Source: Rotaria sp. Silwood1 (lineage: Eukaryota; Rotifera; Eurotatoria; Philodinida; Philodinidae). Taken from it: 64,000 bases of DNA. The notes under the pieces are model-generated. The model worked only from the letters and a program-made list of their open reading frames with translations, was not told the origin of the DNA and searched no databases. The translations under genes were made by a program, and so were the position numbers. Location of the stretch: assembly GCA_905250075.1 (NCBI GenBank), contig CAJNOP010000127.1, positions 62,001 to 126,000 of the forward strand, in the 5' to 3' direction. Shown piece after piece: positions 48,252 through 60,700 of the stretch (position 1 is its first letter; each line of letters begins with the position of its first letter).

Positions 48252-50542
48252 TGATTTAATACTTTAACAAACAATGATTAGTTAGGTGAAGATCAAACAG
48301 ACACATCTATATATATATTTATATTTCAATGACAATGAAAATTCAGAAATAGAAAGTATACAGAAGTGATTTCGGATACAGCGAATTACTTGGAATTACG
48401 TCGAGATACTAATGTTTGGTTGTGGGTATGAGAATGAGAGTTAGATTCTTGCAGAGGCAAACTGTTTAATTCCGAAGTTTGACTCTAACTCTAAGAAACT
48501 CCAAAAATTTTTTTGACTACCATATATACTTCTTTATATGCTACTTGTCAATATGAATGTCCTTCTGGTGTTTTTTTTTATCCGAAATAATTAATGAGTC
48601 TATAAAGCAGTGCATTTTGTTCATTACTTGACTGTTTTACCGATATAATTCAGATGTCGACTCCAAAAAAATCCTCATGATCAGTCTAACTTGGAAAAAC
48701 TTTCTTTTAATAACTCGGGCTTCGACTCTATCGAAGTTGGGTTATGGAGTCCTATACAGGGCTCTAAGGATGATTTACTCCTCACCAAACACCCACACTT
48801 CACTAAGTCTGGAACCGGTCGAATTTTTTCCATCGGATCGGGTCGATCAGTTAAAATTTTTCACTTGATTGAAAAAAAATCAGTCCGTTTAAGTGTGTCA
48901 TTTTGTCTCTTAGTTCTTTCGAGAAAAGTTCTTTAGTACAGCTTCACGAAAGCATACAACATGAAACTCATATAACTGTTGGAGTTTCTAATAGTAACAA
49001 CTTCTATTTTAGTCTGTCATGTTCCATACACGCTTATACTAAGAACAAAGAAAGAGCTCTTTCAACACTTTCTCTCTAATAACTCGAAACAACTGATATT
49101 GAACAACATATATTCTTTATTTTAGCTGATTTTTTTTAATAAAGCTATAAATTCTGTACAAGAATAGATAAATTTGATGCTTACTCATTTGAAATCATTG
49201 TTTAACACAACTGAAAGGCTTCTGAATTCTTGTAGGTCTACTACTGCCGATAGGAAAACAAAATTGGCTACAAAGTCATATTTTTAGATTTCTTAATACT
49301 GGGATATTGTCATGGTTGCATGAGATAGCGGTTGGCAAAACTTTCACAACCCAGCGGAATCTTTTTTCATATAGACATAACGAAAATATAGATTACCTTC
49401 AGTACCCCAAAACTTGATAAGATAACCGGCAAAAAATGTTGAACACCGGCTGTTTCTAAAAGCTCAAGCGGGTTGGACCAATTTGCGGTTTTAATTCGAA
49501 TTTTCCATACAACACCCACCCTCAACAACAGCATTCAACGAAAAGAAGTAGCTTGTGAACATTTTTCTTTTCCCTGTTTAAATTCATTTCAATTAACACG
49601 TGATCTTCTGTTTTTTTTTGTTTTTATACTTTTTTAAATAATCCATTGAAATACTAGTGTAATGCTATCATTTGTATCGTTTTTTCTCTTTTATGCATTG
49701 AGTTTCTTATTTTATATTTTTCCTTAGCACGAACAAAACGACCTATAGCCTAATATCTAAGACGTGTGTTTGTAGTTAAATTGAGAACTTTTGAAGTACC
49801 TTTAAGTTGTTCAAAGTACCTGTGAAGTAGTTTTAATTTGCGCGAAGTACTTTAAATTAGCGCAAAATAACTTTAAGTATAAAAGTACGCCGTTGTCCTC
49901 ACTCACGCAGTACAGATCGACATTCTTTAGTTGTCCTTTTTTTGCAGTGCTTCTTTTCTCGTTAGAACTTGCGGTTAAGACAAGAAGTTTTTAAAAATCG
50001 ATATGTTAAATGATAAGACAACTCATGTCTACATCTCTAAAATAGCGATTATTATTGTTTTTAATCTTTGTAACGCCTCTATAGAAATCTTGTAGACGTG
50101 TTTTTTGCTTCTTTTTTATGATAATTTCTATAAACTCCTACGTTTTGTTCTTCTATTTACATGCGTAGAAAAAGATCTCAGCGAGTAGTTATTCAAAGTC
50201 TCTTAAAATAACTGATATTATTTTTTTAAATATTATATTTCAGAATAAACAAATTTCATAACGACCTCATACTAATTAATTTATTAGATAAAAATAGTAA
50301 GGTATGTGTCAATTCTCTGAACAGATTATAAAACTCATTAGTATTGTTTTATGATCCCTATGAAAACTGCAGTGCGGACTATTATAAATATCATTGAGTC
50401 TTTTCAAAAATCTTAACTATTGTGAGATATTTAGTCGAGAAAAAATTCGCTTATATGTTACTGTGAAATAAACAAAAATTTTCGAAAAGCTAACAAAAAC
50501 GAATCCATTTGTTATACATATTTCCTCGTCTTATCTATCTGT
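48252..50542. other. Non-coding stretch with short repeat cluster
   Basis: Probably the promoter of the epimerase gene at the left. Two overlapping frames at 48677-48936 use non-ATG starts or lack any family resemblance. At 49790-49895 short near-repeats of the type GAAGTACYTTTAA occur about six times. No gene was recognised. Confidence 0.5.
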
Positions 50543-50746
50543 GGCCTTGTCTACACTAGAAAAATAATTCGGTATTAATTTCGCATTAAATATACATGCG
50601 TCTACACTGACGAATTTCATGCATCAATCATAATTGAGAAATAGCCACTATGATGTAATCGAAGTGCATAATTTTAGCACGGGTTTACAGAGCAACATGT
50701 CGCTTCTGTCTATGTTAGATAATTACTGACTCAGAGATGTCCATGG

Positions 50747-50880
50747 TGGTGCTACCGCTGCCGCGCCGCTTTCGCCATGGCGGTAGCGGTGCGGCAGCGG
50801 CAAGTTTTCTTCCTTTATCGTCGCGGCGCGGCAGCGGCAAGTTTTCTTTTTTACCGTCGCGATGCGTCGCGGCAGCGGTT
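50747..50880. repeat. GC-rich subterminal repeat array (left)
   Basis: Repeats built on GCGGCAGCGGCAAGTTTTCT and shortened GCGGTAGCGG forms, separated by TTTATCGTCGC-like spacers. The composition is strikingly unlike the AT-rich surroundings. Confidence 0.88.
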
Positions 50881-53158
50881 GAAATTTCCATTTTTTCCAA
50901 GAAAATCTAATACTTGAGTAGATTATTTTACTATGATTCAAAGTAAACCGATTTTTTTCTCAACCAGTATGTTTTCATTACACTTTAATCGTCTAATAGA
51001 AATATAAAGGTTAGCATCATGTAATTATATGATAACATTATGTAGGAGCATGTTACTAGATTGTCAAGAATTCATATTCTGCCCCATTTATAATTTATAT
51101 ACACAAGAGACTATACACACGAAAATGTTCGAAGCATTATTAGGTGTAAACGGTTTTAAATGTCAGATATATCTCGAAAAAAGGAAATGAGCTATTTCTA
51201 ATTCTCGTGCAAAGGAAAATCCAACCCAATTTTCTATTCGATCCTTAAATTTCAACACATTTCGTGACATTTTTTTTTATTGTAAAATAACCGATAGAGA
51301 CATGAATAAGTATTGATAGCACAGATTAACGATGTATCGAATGAAAGCAAATACAAACAGAATAGACATAGTAACTATATTACAGTCATTTTAGTAAAGT
51401 GAAGAAGAGTGAATTGTTTTTCTGTTCCATAAGTCAACTTATTATGATTGGCACAATCTACAAAACAAAGCACCATCTTATTCTATTTACAAATTAATTT
51501 TTCGTGACCAAGAATTTGATTTATTTTCTGGATATAATGAATTTGGTTTTTGTCTTTGCTTTAGTATAATATTACATGTGTATTAAATTACCTTGAATGA
51601 CTAGTGTTGATCTTTCACCACCATCAACGAATGATAAAGTTATTATCGATATATCTTCATTAACAACAGAAATCGATAGAGAACAGTTAAAATTAAAGTT
51701 TCGATTGGTACTTATCAAGATTCTTCTTTTACAAAACTATAAACCTCGTTTTCAAACACATACAAAAAATTTACTTAGAATGCACATAAAATTGATACAT
51801 TCCGATATTTCATTTCAAATATTGTAATCTATATCGTTTCACTCCCTTACTACTATATAGTCACAACAGGCGAACTTTTCTTCATCTGCTCCAGCTGAAT
51901 AGATCTCAAGATTTATCTATAGCGCCTAAGTTTCTTGCCCAAGATTCTCAAGTACTTGATGCGTATATCAAATTATGCTTCCGTAGGGTCAGTTGCTTTC
52001 TCAAAGTTCCCATAATCTTTCGCTTTTACCAGGCTAAAATATCACTTATTCAGACGAAATAAGAGTATTCTATATGATCCATATAGTAATTTCTAAGACT
52101 TGGTGCAAAATTTTTGCATTAATTTTCTTTTCAGTATAGTATGGCAAAGAATCTTCATAGAGACTTAATCTTTTTCTTGTTAGAAAGAGCAAGTTGTCTA
52201 CTACAAAAATATGGAAGAATATTTCATTCAAAATGTTTACTAGAAACAAAAAAGCCTTGAGAATGATTTGTATCGAAAAAGTGCGTTTCAATTTAACTCA
52301 AAATTAGAGATGAGAAATGCATTTGTTTAATTTGTTTTGCACTCGGCTTTCGATGTTTGGAAGTACGGTATATGTGAGTCTGACCAATGCAACGTGGGCT
52401 TTCTAATCATACAAAAACATTCGAGTTACAAAACTACAGGTTTCAAAGGAAACAGTTTCATTAAAAAGTTGATTTTTCGTCTAGAACATCTAATTAAAGT
52501 TTTCACACGATATCTAACAGAAAAGCTGAATTCTGTTTTATATAATGTACTTTAATAGAAGACTCAATAAGCTTTAATTGTATATAAAATAGGCGGTTTC
52601 TGCTAACTTTGATGTTGGAAGAAATCTTATTTTTCGAAGTCATTTATTAGCTGTGAAACATTTATACTAACAAAAGATATTAGAAAAATGTTGAATTCGA
52701 ACTCAATCGGTCACTTGAAAATCTTATTTTTCCGCGTTTACAATGCCTGATCGTAGCGCTATAAAACTCGATAAAAGCCGGAAAAAAGATCAACTTTCTT
52801 TGCAGATGGAATTTCTTCTTTTGAATTCCAGAAGTTGAAAGGCACTTTTCCAGTCCAACGTGTTCTTAAGGCTTTTTAGTTTTTGGTAAACATTGTGAAT
52901 CAAATATTTTTACACAATTTTGTATTAGACACTTAGCTCTTTCCAACGAGAAAAAGATCAAGTCTCTATAACGATTCGTTGCCACGCTATACTGACAAGA
53001 AAATTAATTCAGAACTTTTGCATCACCCGTTATTTAATTTAATATTTCAAGTGTTCAGGTGTTCTCGGTCATTCGCTGTATTGTTTGTTCTTCAATTGAA
53101 GCTCTAACAAACTCATGATTCTTATCCATTTCGTCACATACTGATATTCGACGTAGTA

Positions 53159-53320
53159 ACGTCGCGGTAGCGGCGCGGAAGCGGTAGATTTTGTTCCTGT
53201 AGCATCGCGGCACGGCGCGGCAGCGGCAAGTTTTCTTTTTTTATCGTCGCGGCAGCGGTAAGATCTGAAGTTTCTAAACTCATCGCGGTGCGGCAGCGGC
53301 AAATTTCCAGCCGCGATGGA
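53159..53320. repeat. GC-rich subterminal repeat array (right)
   Basis: It uses the same GCGGCAGCGGCAAGTTTTCT unit, in the same orientation as the left array rather than inverted, with the TTTATCGTCGCGGCAGCGG spacer form. Confidence 0.88.
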
Positions 53321-53689
53321 CATCTCTGTACTGGCTGACTTCTTTCAGCTACAGATTTGTCAATCATTGTAGTATTACTTATTCTTATGTCTCAGTTCCT
53401 GTTCACTTATATTCTATAGTTCGTCATGTCGAATATATTTATTTATGGATGATATAATGCGACTCTATCGAGGCACGTTCATCATTTTAATTAGCAAATC
53501 AAGTTTTTTCTTGATTGGTGCATTAAATTTAATTTGTCTCTGAAAAGTGCACTAAATCTGAATTAACTTTTCGACCGACCACGTTTCTTAATTTAGCATT
53601 AAATTTTCTAGTGTAGACAAGGCCTAATAAAGGAAAATACTGATGAAAATATTTTGATCGAACAAACAGCTTATCTATATGAAGTCTTT

Positions 53690-54460
53690 TTAATTTAGCA
53701 CAAATAAGACTTGTTGTATCATTGACAAATTCTTTGTTGCCATAGCAAGTGATTCATATTTGATGCAGAAATCTAATAAACCAAATAAATGAGTGTTCTT
53801 ATCGATGAGAAATTGTTCAACATAATCAACATGTACTAGATCCAAATTGAGAAAAACAAGAAGAGGAAATATAATCAATGACGATGAATGTTGCTTTTCT
53901 TGTTGTGGTAGAAGCTTATATAGAATCAACTCTTTGAGATAAGAAAAATCATGAGATGAGTTTGAATAATTGGTAGGATGTGTATCATCCATCGTCAAGC
54001 ATCGAACTTTATCAACCATACCATCTTGAAAAGAGTTGTTAAAACGAAGAAAATTTTCAAAGTACTATGGGAATGTATTAGATTCTGGACAGATCTTATC
54101 ACGATAATATTTTACTGCATGATTCATAATTGCCATAATAATGAGGACATTTGATTTGGTTGTTACAGCTGCTTTCTCTTCTTTTTCTTCATACGATGGT
54201 TCAATTGAATATCTACATAAGAAAGACAATATGTGAAATAGAAAACAAAATAATGAATTTACGTTTTTTGATCTCTTTCAATAAATCAGAATTAAGACAA
54301 TGCATAATTTATGTTCGCTGATCTTGAATCAAAGTTTCTGATGTAACTGAAATATCTGATAATAATAAATTATTATAATAGGATTTGGTATAAATTAACT
54401 GATAAAGATTAAATAGATGAAGTGCAGATGCTGGTTCAGCTTATTCATAAAGGTCAATCT
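53690..54460 (-). pseudogene. Decayed gene of unknown family
   Basis: Read on the minus strand, protein-like segments follow one another: EPASALHLFNLYQLIYTKSY (about 54440), SETLIQDQRT then TAA, an acceptor-like ATGTAG near 54214, YSIEPSYEEKEEKAAVTTKS then SNVLIIMAIMNHAVKYYRDK, then an in-frame TAG at 54065-54067, and finally an open run of about 120 codons (FENFLRFNNSFQDGMVDKVR onward) ending at 53690. Codon usage matches the genes of the window. The frame is interrupted by at least two stops, so it is probably inactive. The outer transposon ends only 65 bp beyond its 3' end. I do not recognise the family. Confidence 0.6.
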
Positions 54461-55642
54461 TTGAACAATTTTTGTTTTCTTTTCACTTCGTCGTTTTTCT
54501 TTCATTAGTGATTATTAAAAGTGTCATCAAAAATATTTTCGACAAATATCAATAATCATTTGTACTTATATAGTACCTATCATTCTGATATAATTATTTG
54601 ATATTTCATTCTATTGTTACTTATAACTATTACATGTTATTCTTTGATTTCAGTGCACTCTGAATGTTGGTTATAGAGCGTTTTCGTGGATAATAAATTT
54701 TAAGTTTGTTTTTATATTTTGAAAAACCAACATTCGTTATATTGTAACAAATAATGAATAAATTAATACAAACTATCTTTTATTCGATGTAATGTGAGAT
54801 AGTAATGGTGACAATTTCAATTGCGTCTTTTGCTAGTTTAATTCTATTAAAATATTGCGTTCTGATATTAAAAAATTGAAGGCCTTGTTTAGATTTTATT
54901 GATATAGTCTTTTCGAAATCAGTAGGTTTTGTTTTGATATTATATTCAGCGCTAAGTATTATGCAATAAAAACAAATATGAAATTTCAATTTTGCTCGAT
55001 TAGAGCAGATGTCTCCTGTGCATCTAGTGATGGAATTCATTTTCATTTGCTAAATGCGTTCTTTGAAGAACGTATAACAATATGGATGAATAACCGAGTG
55101 CAATATCTTTTTTAATTTTTTCAAACGAAAGTTAGAGTTACACACGATATACTTGTCAAATATTATTATTTCATGAAAAATATCGATCGAGATCGTCAAT
55201 TTTTTTAATTCATCTATTATTAAATACATTTTGCTGAATTACTAAAAAGAATAAAATATTTCGTAGAAAAAAGAAAAAACAACAGCCTAACTCATTGATA
55301 TTTGTATTCTTAAGATTAGTTTATTTTTTTGTCGTTTCACTTATATGATACTCTAGTGAAGAATATTGTCAATCAGTAACCATGAATTAAAAGATTAGAC
55401 TAAGATTAACAATATGTCTGGAGGTCAAATTTGAAATTTTTTCAAAATTTTTTCTAACTATCAAAGCAATTTCATTGTTTAATCCTATTACACCATGAAC
55501 TTATATATTAAATTCACGTAGTTTTTTTTTTTTTATAAATTTTTGAATGTTAAAGAAAAAAGTTTCAAATGGAAGAATTTATTTTCATACTGTTCTTAAT
55601 AACAAGAAGAAAAAACAATTTTTTTTTTTCTTTTATAAAATT
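54461..55642. other. Non-coding stretch
   Basis: A minus-strand frame at 54780-55046 (88 codons) has no family resemblance and no splice context. Sequence near 55620 is a T-rich 3' region for the next minus-strand frame. Confidence 0.5.
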
Positions 55643-56149
55643 CTAATTAATATTATTGTCATAAGTCCAAATCGTCATTCGTATTAATGCTCCATAATCA
55701 AAAATAATTCGATTTGATGTTTCAAATTTAATTGAACATTGATTATATTCATTTGAATGAATTATAATTACTTCATTATCATCAATATTAAGTTTTTGTT
55801 CTTCCATCGTTTTATTATTTACTAGATGATAAATATTTTTAATTAATTTTTTTTTTAATGATGACATTTTAAATAAGTGTAATAGAAATGGTTGATTTTT
55901 ATCGGATTTCAATGTTATTGTCATATTACCAGATGGAAAATGCCAGAAAAATGTTATTTCTTTGTCTATACATTGATCAATTGATGAACTAATTGATGCT
56001 TGTTGACAATAGAATGATGATGATGAAATAATAAATGAACAAGGATAATATGTCCAAATAGTTGTAGTCGATGCACATTCTGATAATAATGATGTTACAT
56101 GAATAAAATGGAAAATAATCAATGAAAATATCGTTACTATAACGAACAT
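55643..56149 (-). CDS. Putative secreted protein of unknown function (168 aa)
   Basis: The frame starts MFVIVTIFSLIIFHFIHVTS, a strong signal peptide with likely cleavage near residue 20-25. The mature part has five cysteines (including YYPCSF, FYCQQ, DQCIDK and YNQCSIKFE), two potential N-glycosylation sites (NMT, NKT) and strand-like segments. Codon use resembles neighbouring genes. I do not recognise a family. It might be a complete small secreted protein or one exon of a larger extracellular protein. Confidence 0.55.
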   Translation of the reverse strand: MFVIVTIFSLIIFHFIHVTSLLSECASTTTIWTYYPCSFIISSSSFYCQQASISSSIDQCIDKEITFFWHFPSGNMTITLKSDKNQPFLLHLFKMSSLKKKLIKNIYHLVNNKTMEEQKLNIDDNEVIIIHSNEYNQCSIKFETSNRIIFDYGALIRMTIWTYDNNIN

Positions 56150-56756
56150 TGCATCATTCTATATGTGACAATTCACCTTGTAGGGATATATAGAATAGAA
56201 AAAAGAAATTGATTGAATGAACATATATATGTTTGTATAAGATAGATAGGTATGCAGGTGAGCCGATTGTAAACATATATATGAGTACATGTAGGAAATG
56301 TGTCATCACGCATTCAATCAATAGACACTATATGTTTATCGGAGACAGGGAGGATACTAATGATCTTTGTTTTATTGGACACTCCCAACTATTATTCATC
56401 ATTTGTTTCTTTTTAATCAATCTTCATTCTGTCTGATTCTTTTGTTTTTTATTCAAACAAAAAAAAAAAAATTAATAACAGACAATATGAGACAAAAGAA
56501 CTAGAGAAGAAAAATAATAGAAATACAAAATCCATTTTTTATTTTCAATGGTTTAAGTAAAAATAATGTTTTATATTTTCAGATTGTAATTGAATTGCTC
56601 GATCTATACTAGTTTTAATAGGTTTTTCTAAGTTACTGATATGTTAACAAGTAAAATATCGATGATGTTCAAGTTTGTGTATTGTAGACAAGAATATTGT
56701 AAAAAAAACATTTTATATTTACGTTACGGAAAAAAAACAAATCTATATCCAACAAT
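56150..56756. other. Non-coding stretch
   Basis: Probable promoter of the secreted-protein gene at the left. A plus-strand frame (56233-56436) begins at TTG and has no recognisable character. Confidence 0.5.
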
Positions 56757-57710
56757 AAATTCCTACTGCCAGGAATCATCGACAAGTACTTGACGTAAAC
56801 ATTGAGACAATTCAATACGATTGAATGGAAAACTTGCTTGATAATAAAGACAATCGACAAGATCAGACCATTCAACTACTGATAGGGTGCCAAGCAATCT
56901 ATTAATGCAGAGTGAAAATCAACATAGATTAACTTATCGAAAAATAAGTAATCATTGATCTATTTCACATTCACCATGAAATAATAGTCGATGAAGATAC
57001 ATTTCTGTAAATATACAACTTACACTCCATATATTCAAATACATACCATAAGTTGGTTCATTAAGTAATATTTTAGATAGACGATACCAAAGTGTTACAA
57101 CTTCATGTGTTAATGTTTGTTCAGGTAAACAACAATGACGACCAAGACCATAGTTAGTTAATTTTAAATGACCTTAAATCTTATATAAATATTTCTAATA
57201 GGTAAACTCAAGAATTTATCATCATAATCAATGCCAATATTCGATGATATTATATCTCAATGAATCTTGAATACATAACAAAAACAATAACGAATAATTA
57301 GAATATGTATATAACTGTTAAAAATAAAAATTATATAGATTTACAATAATATATTTGATTTGTTGTTTACTAATAAAAGTTTAGAAGATCATTGTTCTAT
57401 ACATAAGTATGCATCCATACATCATTTTTTTAATCCAAATTATATTCAGCATGAATCAGTCTCAAGGATATTGTTAAATGATATGAAATTGATTGTTTTT
57501 GATTGATTTATTTAATTGATAATATTTGGATGATCGAGTATTTTAAGAATGGATATTTCTTGAATAATTGTTGATGATATATCATCATTGGTAACGATTT
57601 TTTTTTTATTGTATTTTATTGTTTTACGAGCGAATTAACAACTATGTTCAATTGAATAATGAACATGATCGACATAACCAAACGTACCTGAAGGGTTACA
57701 GTATAATTTT
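56757..57710 (-). pseudogene. Cyclin-dependent-kinase-like pseudogene
   Basis: Minus-strand segments align in order with a CDK kinase domain. The glycine loop reads PSGTFGYV; a TAA at 57635-57637 follows; next come the lysine strand FARKTIKY and the alphaC helix SSTIIQEISILKILDHPNII, where CDKs have [20 protein letters not shown]. The catalytic loop reads IH-stop-DIISSNIGID with TGA at 57257-57259 in place of the HRD arginine. The activation segment has GHLKLTNYGLG (DFG changed to NYG), then THEVVTLWYRLSKILLNEPT (APE changed to LSK), IWSVSCIFTEMYLHRLLFHG and ECEID, then RLLGTLSVVEWSDLVDCLYY and a TAG at 56763-56765. Loss of the metal-binding Asp, and several stops, show it is not a working kinase. 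The parent is a CDK1/2/3-type gene. Confidence 0.85.
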
Positions 57711-60700
57711 ATAATTATAAATCTAACAAAGACGCACTGGTGCCAAGAAGTTTTATATGAATCCATGGGAAAGAATTAAATGATTGTCTTTAAAATTTGA
57801 AAACGATAATAGAATGAATAAGAAAATAAAATAAGAATCTATCAGAACTTATATTGATAATAATGATCGATATGTGTCATAACGATAGTTCATTCTATTC
57901 TTTTTGTTTTGTTCTTAACAACAAATTGAAGAAATACGGAATTAAAGATGATTTTTTATAAAATAGTTAAAGAGGAATGATTAATGTTTTCTATTAATAG
58001 ATAAACGATTTGATATGATTGTAAAGCGAGACTTAATTGAAGTGAAAGATATAGTAATATATTTGTTTACAGATATCTCTCAGTGATTGCTTATGTATTA
58101 TCAAAATTCATGACAACATCCTTGTATACCTTAAAAAAGGAATAATTAAGTATAGCTAACTTTATGGAAAACGGTAAGAATTTAAATATTGTAATTGACC
58201 CTTAAATTATGCCAAGAAATTTTACTAGAAGACAAAGGGATATTTCTTTATGTCACAATGGATGTGAGAGTTCAGTTGATATTGAAAAGACTGAATGATA
58301 TGAACTATATGAGCCATTTGTTGATTCATTATTATTTGATTTGTTAATGTATTTAAATTATGACCATCTAGAAACATAGGATAGTTGGCACATTTATAAT
58401 AATACTATCTAAAAGTATGGTTATTGATACAGGTTAATTATAATATCTATGCGACACAGTAGTATTTATGAAATTTTTTTAAGCTATATCCCATTCATTT
58501 ACTGAATAGGATTTGTTGATATGAAACTGATAATAGATAAACATCGATTATGTCAAATTTTTGCTATGTTCATTCAATCGTTTTATTGTGATTGTTTTAT
58601 AAAGTGAGAGGTATTGCTTTTAATGTTTAAGTAAAATCTTTTTTTTTTCTTAATAAACTTTATTTATATGAACAGACAAAATACAGAGAAATACGAATAA
58701 TATATATTCAGATATTTTGAATCATCATTGTGAATGCTCTTGACTCGCGTAAAATAAAGTTACATAGTAAAAATTCAAAGCTGTGCGTAATAAATATTTC
58801 GATTTGTTCACATAAGCTCAATGGATTGAGTAAATACTATACAAAACGAAATTTCTATCAATTATTCTGTCAGACACAGTAAATCTTTATTTAAATTGCC
58901 TAGCACCAATAACTGTATTATTGTAGTGAAATATAATACTACAGGTTTGAGTAATGTGAATAATCACACTAGGCCACTTTCTACAATAGGTAATTCCTCA
59001 TAATAGTAGAGTCTCCTTCGATAATTGATTCTTGAATAAACCGAAACTTTAATCAGTATATTTATATCGAAATATAACTAGTTTTAAAATTTTAAGCTGA
59101 AAAAATATTGAAAGACTGAAGTCAATATTAATTCTAGACTTTCAAAACCCTGAACATTGTTCTCGAATTTCTCTAAATATGTAAGACATAACAGAAAACC
59201 TTCTAGAAGATACCGGATACTCTGTTGTGGAATGAGGCCTAATATCTGATATATATCTTGTGTAAGCTCAATATTAATTAATAATTAAAATAAACTAAAC
59301 ACTTCACAAACCAATAGAAGTAATTATGTTGATCCATCCCAACAATAGGAATAATAATTTTTCTTAATATTTACTACTTTTGAACATAGAAGTACGTTAA
59401 TAATTTTGTTTTGGTAAAGGTACACATTGTTAGCAATATACAACAACAATTTGGTCAAAGCCAAAAAAAAGCGCATATACAGTGTTAGTTTTAAAGCTTT
59501 TATTAGTGACAAAATATTACTAATTTCAAATTAAAGTTCAACGAATTATTTATTTGTGTTTTTGGACGTGTATGAAAAATAATTACCCTATTGAAATAAT
59601 TCAATCAATAGCAGTTAAGATCAATTAAAAAAACTTTTAATTTCTGTTCGTAGCAATCAACGATAAATAGTTCTTTGGTGACTAAAATACTTTATTCAAT
59701 CCGAGAGAAAAATAAATACTTAATTCAACAATAAATAACTGTATTAATCATAGTTAAGGTTTAATCAATCACTCATAATCACCAAACTCCATTATGAAAA
59801 CAATATGACAACAATATGTATTAAGCAAAGTTGAAATACAGGAAAAATTAAAAAGATTCAAAAGCAAAAAAAAAACGAGTACAAAAGCTTGATCTTATAT
59901 ATTTTTATTAAGTTATATTTATTCTTAAATAGAAGTCTAATTGCATATAGGAAGTTGTAGAGTTCCGAAGTGTTCTCAATTGAAATCTAATTTGTCGTAG
60001 GAAACTTTGATCGAAATAAAAACAAAGAATCTTTAACCTTATGTATATGAAAGTGTAGTATTGTCGATCAATATTTATTGGTTTTCGACTTTCACCTGGC
60101 TCATTGTTAATATATAAAGTATGAATATATTATGTTGGTAAATTGTATTGAATTGAATTTCAATCAAAAACGATGAAGAAATTTTTAGCTTACATATTCC
60201 TTATGTTAAAATAATAAATCTCTTCTCTTCGAATTTGATGCTAAAAAAAAATTAATATGTCGATTTCATTGCTTATATACATACTTTTGAATATCATTTT
60301 CTGCTATTGACGCAAACGAAGTCATTCAAGCATACATTATAATATGAGTAGTCAAAGTAATACTGTGTCTAGCTACAAACAACAAGTATGTATTATATAC
60401 TGTTAGTATAAATAATAATTAAGATTTATTTTTATATACATGAAATTTATTTCGCAGTGTTGTGTCTAGTTATAAAGAAGATCTGTTAAAGTTTATTTCT
60501 ACCTAGAATTTAATTTTATCTTTGACATTGACAGTTTTCTTTTTTTTTTGTAAAGATGTTAAGTTTCACACGAAAACAGGTCAAATTATTAATGGAAAAA
60601 AAAAAACTCAAAAATTTACAAAAAATATTTGTCTGATAGATATAGATCTCAAAGTCTAACGAAAACATGACAGTTGAAGAAAAGAACTTGTTCGAATGTA

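Larger units (their letters stand above)
50732..53328. mobile_element. Non-autonomous hAT-like transposon (2.6 kb) with 8-bp target duplication
   Basis: The ends are CAGAGATGTCCAT at 50732 and its reverse complement ending at 53328, a typical hAT terminal pattern. The flanks are TACTGACT (50724-50731) and TACTGGCT (53329-53336), an 8-bp target duplication with one mismatch. GC-rich subterminal repeats lie just inside both ends. The interior is AT-rich with only fragmentary frames (51597-51827, 52337-52555), and no transposase motif was recognised, so it is non-autonomous or decayed. Confidence 0.82.
50543..53624. mobile_element. Older terminal-inverted-repeat element split by a hAT insertion
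   Basis: The left end GGCCTTGTCTACACTAGAAA (50543) is matched exactly in reverse complement by the right end (53605-53624). With the internal hAT-like element removed, about 480 bp remain, a MITE-sized element without coding capacity. No target-site duplication is visible next to the ends. Confidence 0.8.

Noticed and set aside
48677-48936. Two overlapping 63- and 81-codon frames
   Set aside because: No domain similarity; more GC-balanced sequence probably gives chance frames.
50715-50941. Minus-strand frames rich in LPLPRR / AAAAPLPP
   Set aside because: Translations of the GC-rich subterminal transposon repeats, not a protein gene.
53069-53367. Minus-strand frames rich in LPLPRRD
   Set aside because: Same reason: the right-hand GC-rich repeat array of the hAT-like element.
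54780-55046. 88-codon minus-strand frame
   Set aside because: No family resemblance, no splice sites and no neighbouring coding sequence; remains possible but unsupported.
60344-60385. Possible first exon MSSQSNTVSSYKQQ with good donor
   Set aside because: No partner exon in frame could be identified before FEM1, and FEM1 has its own start.
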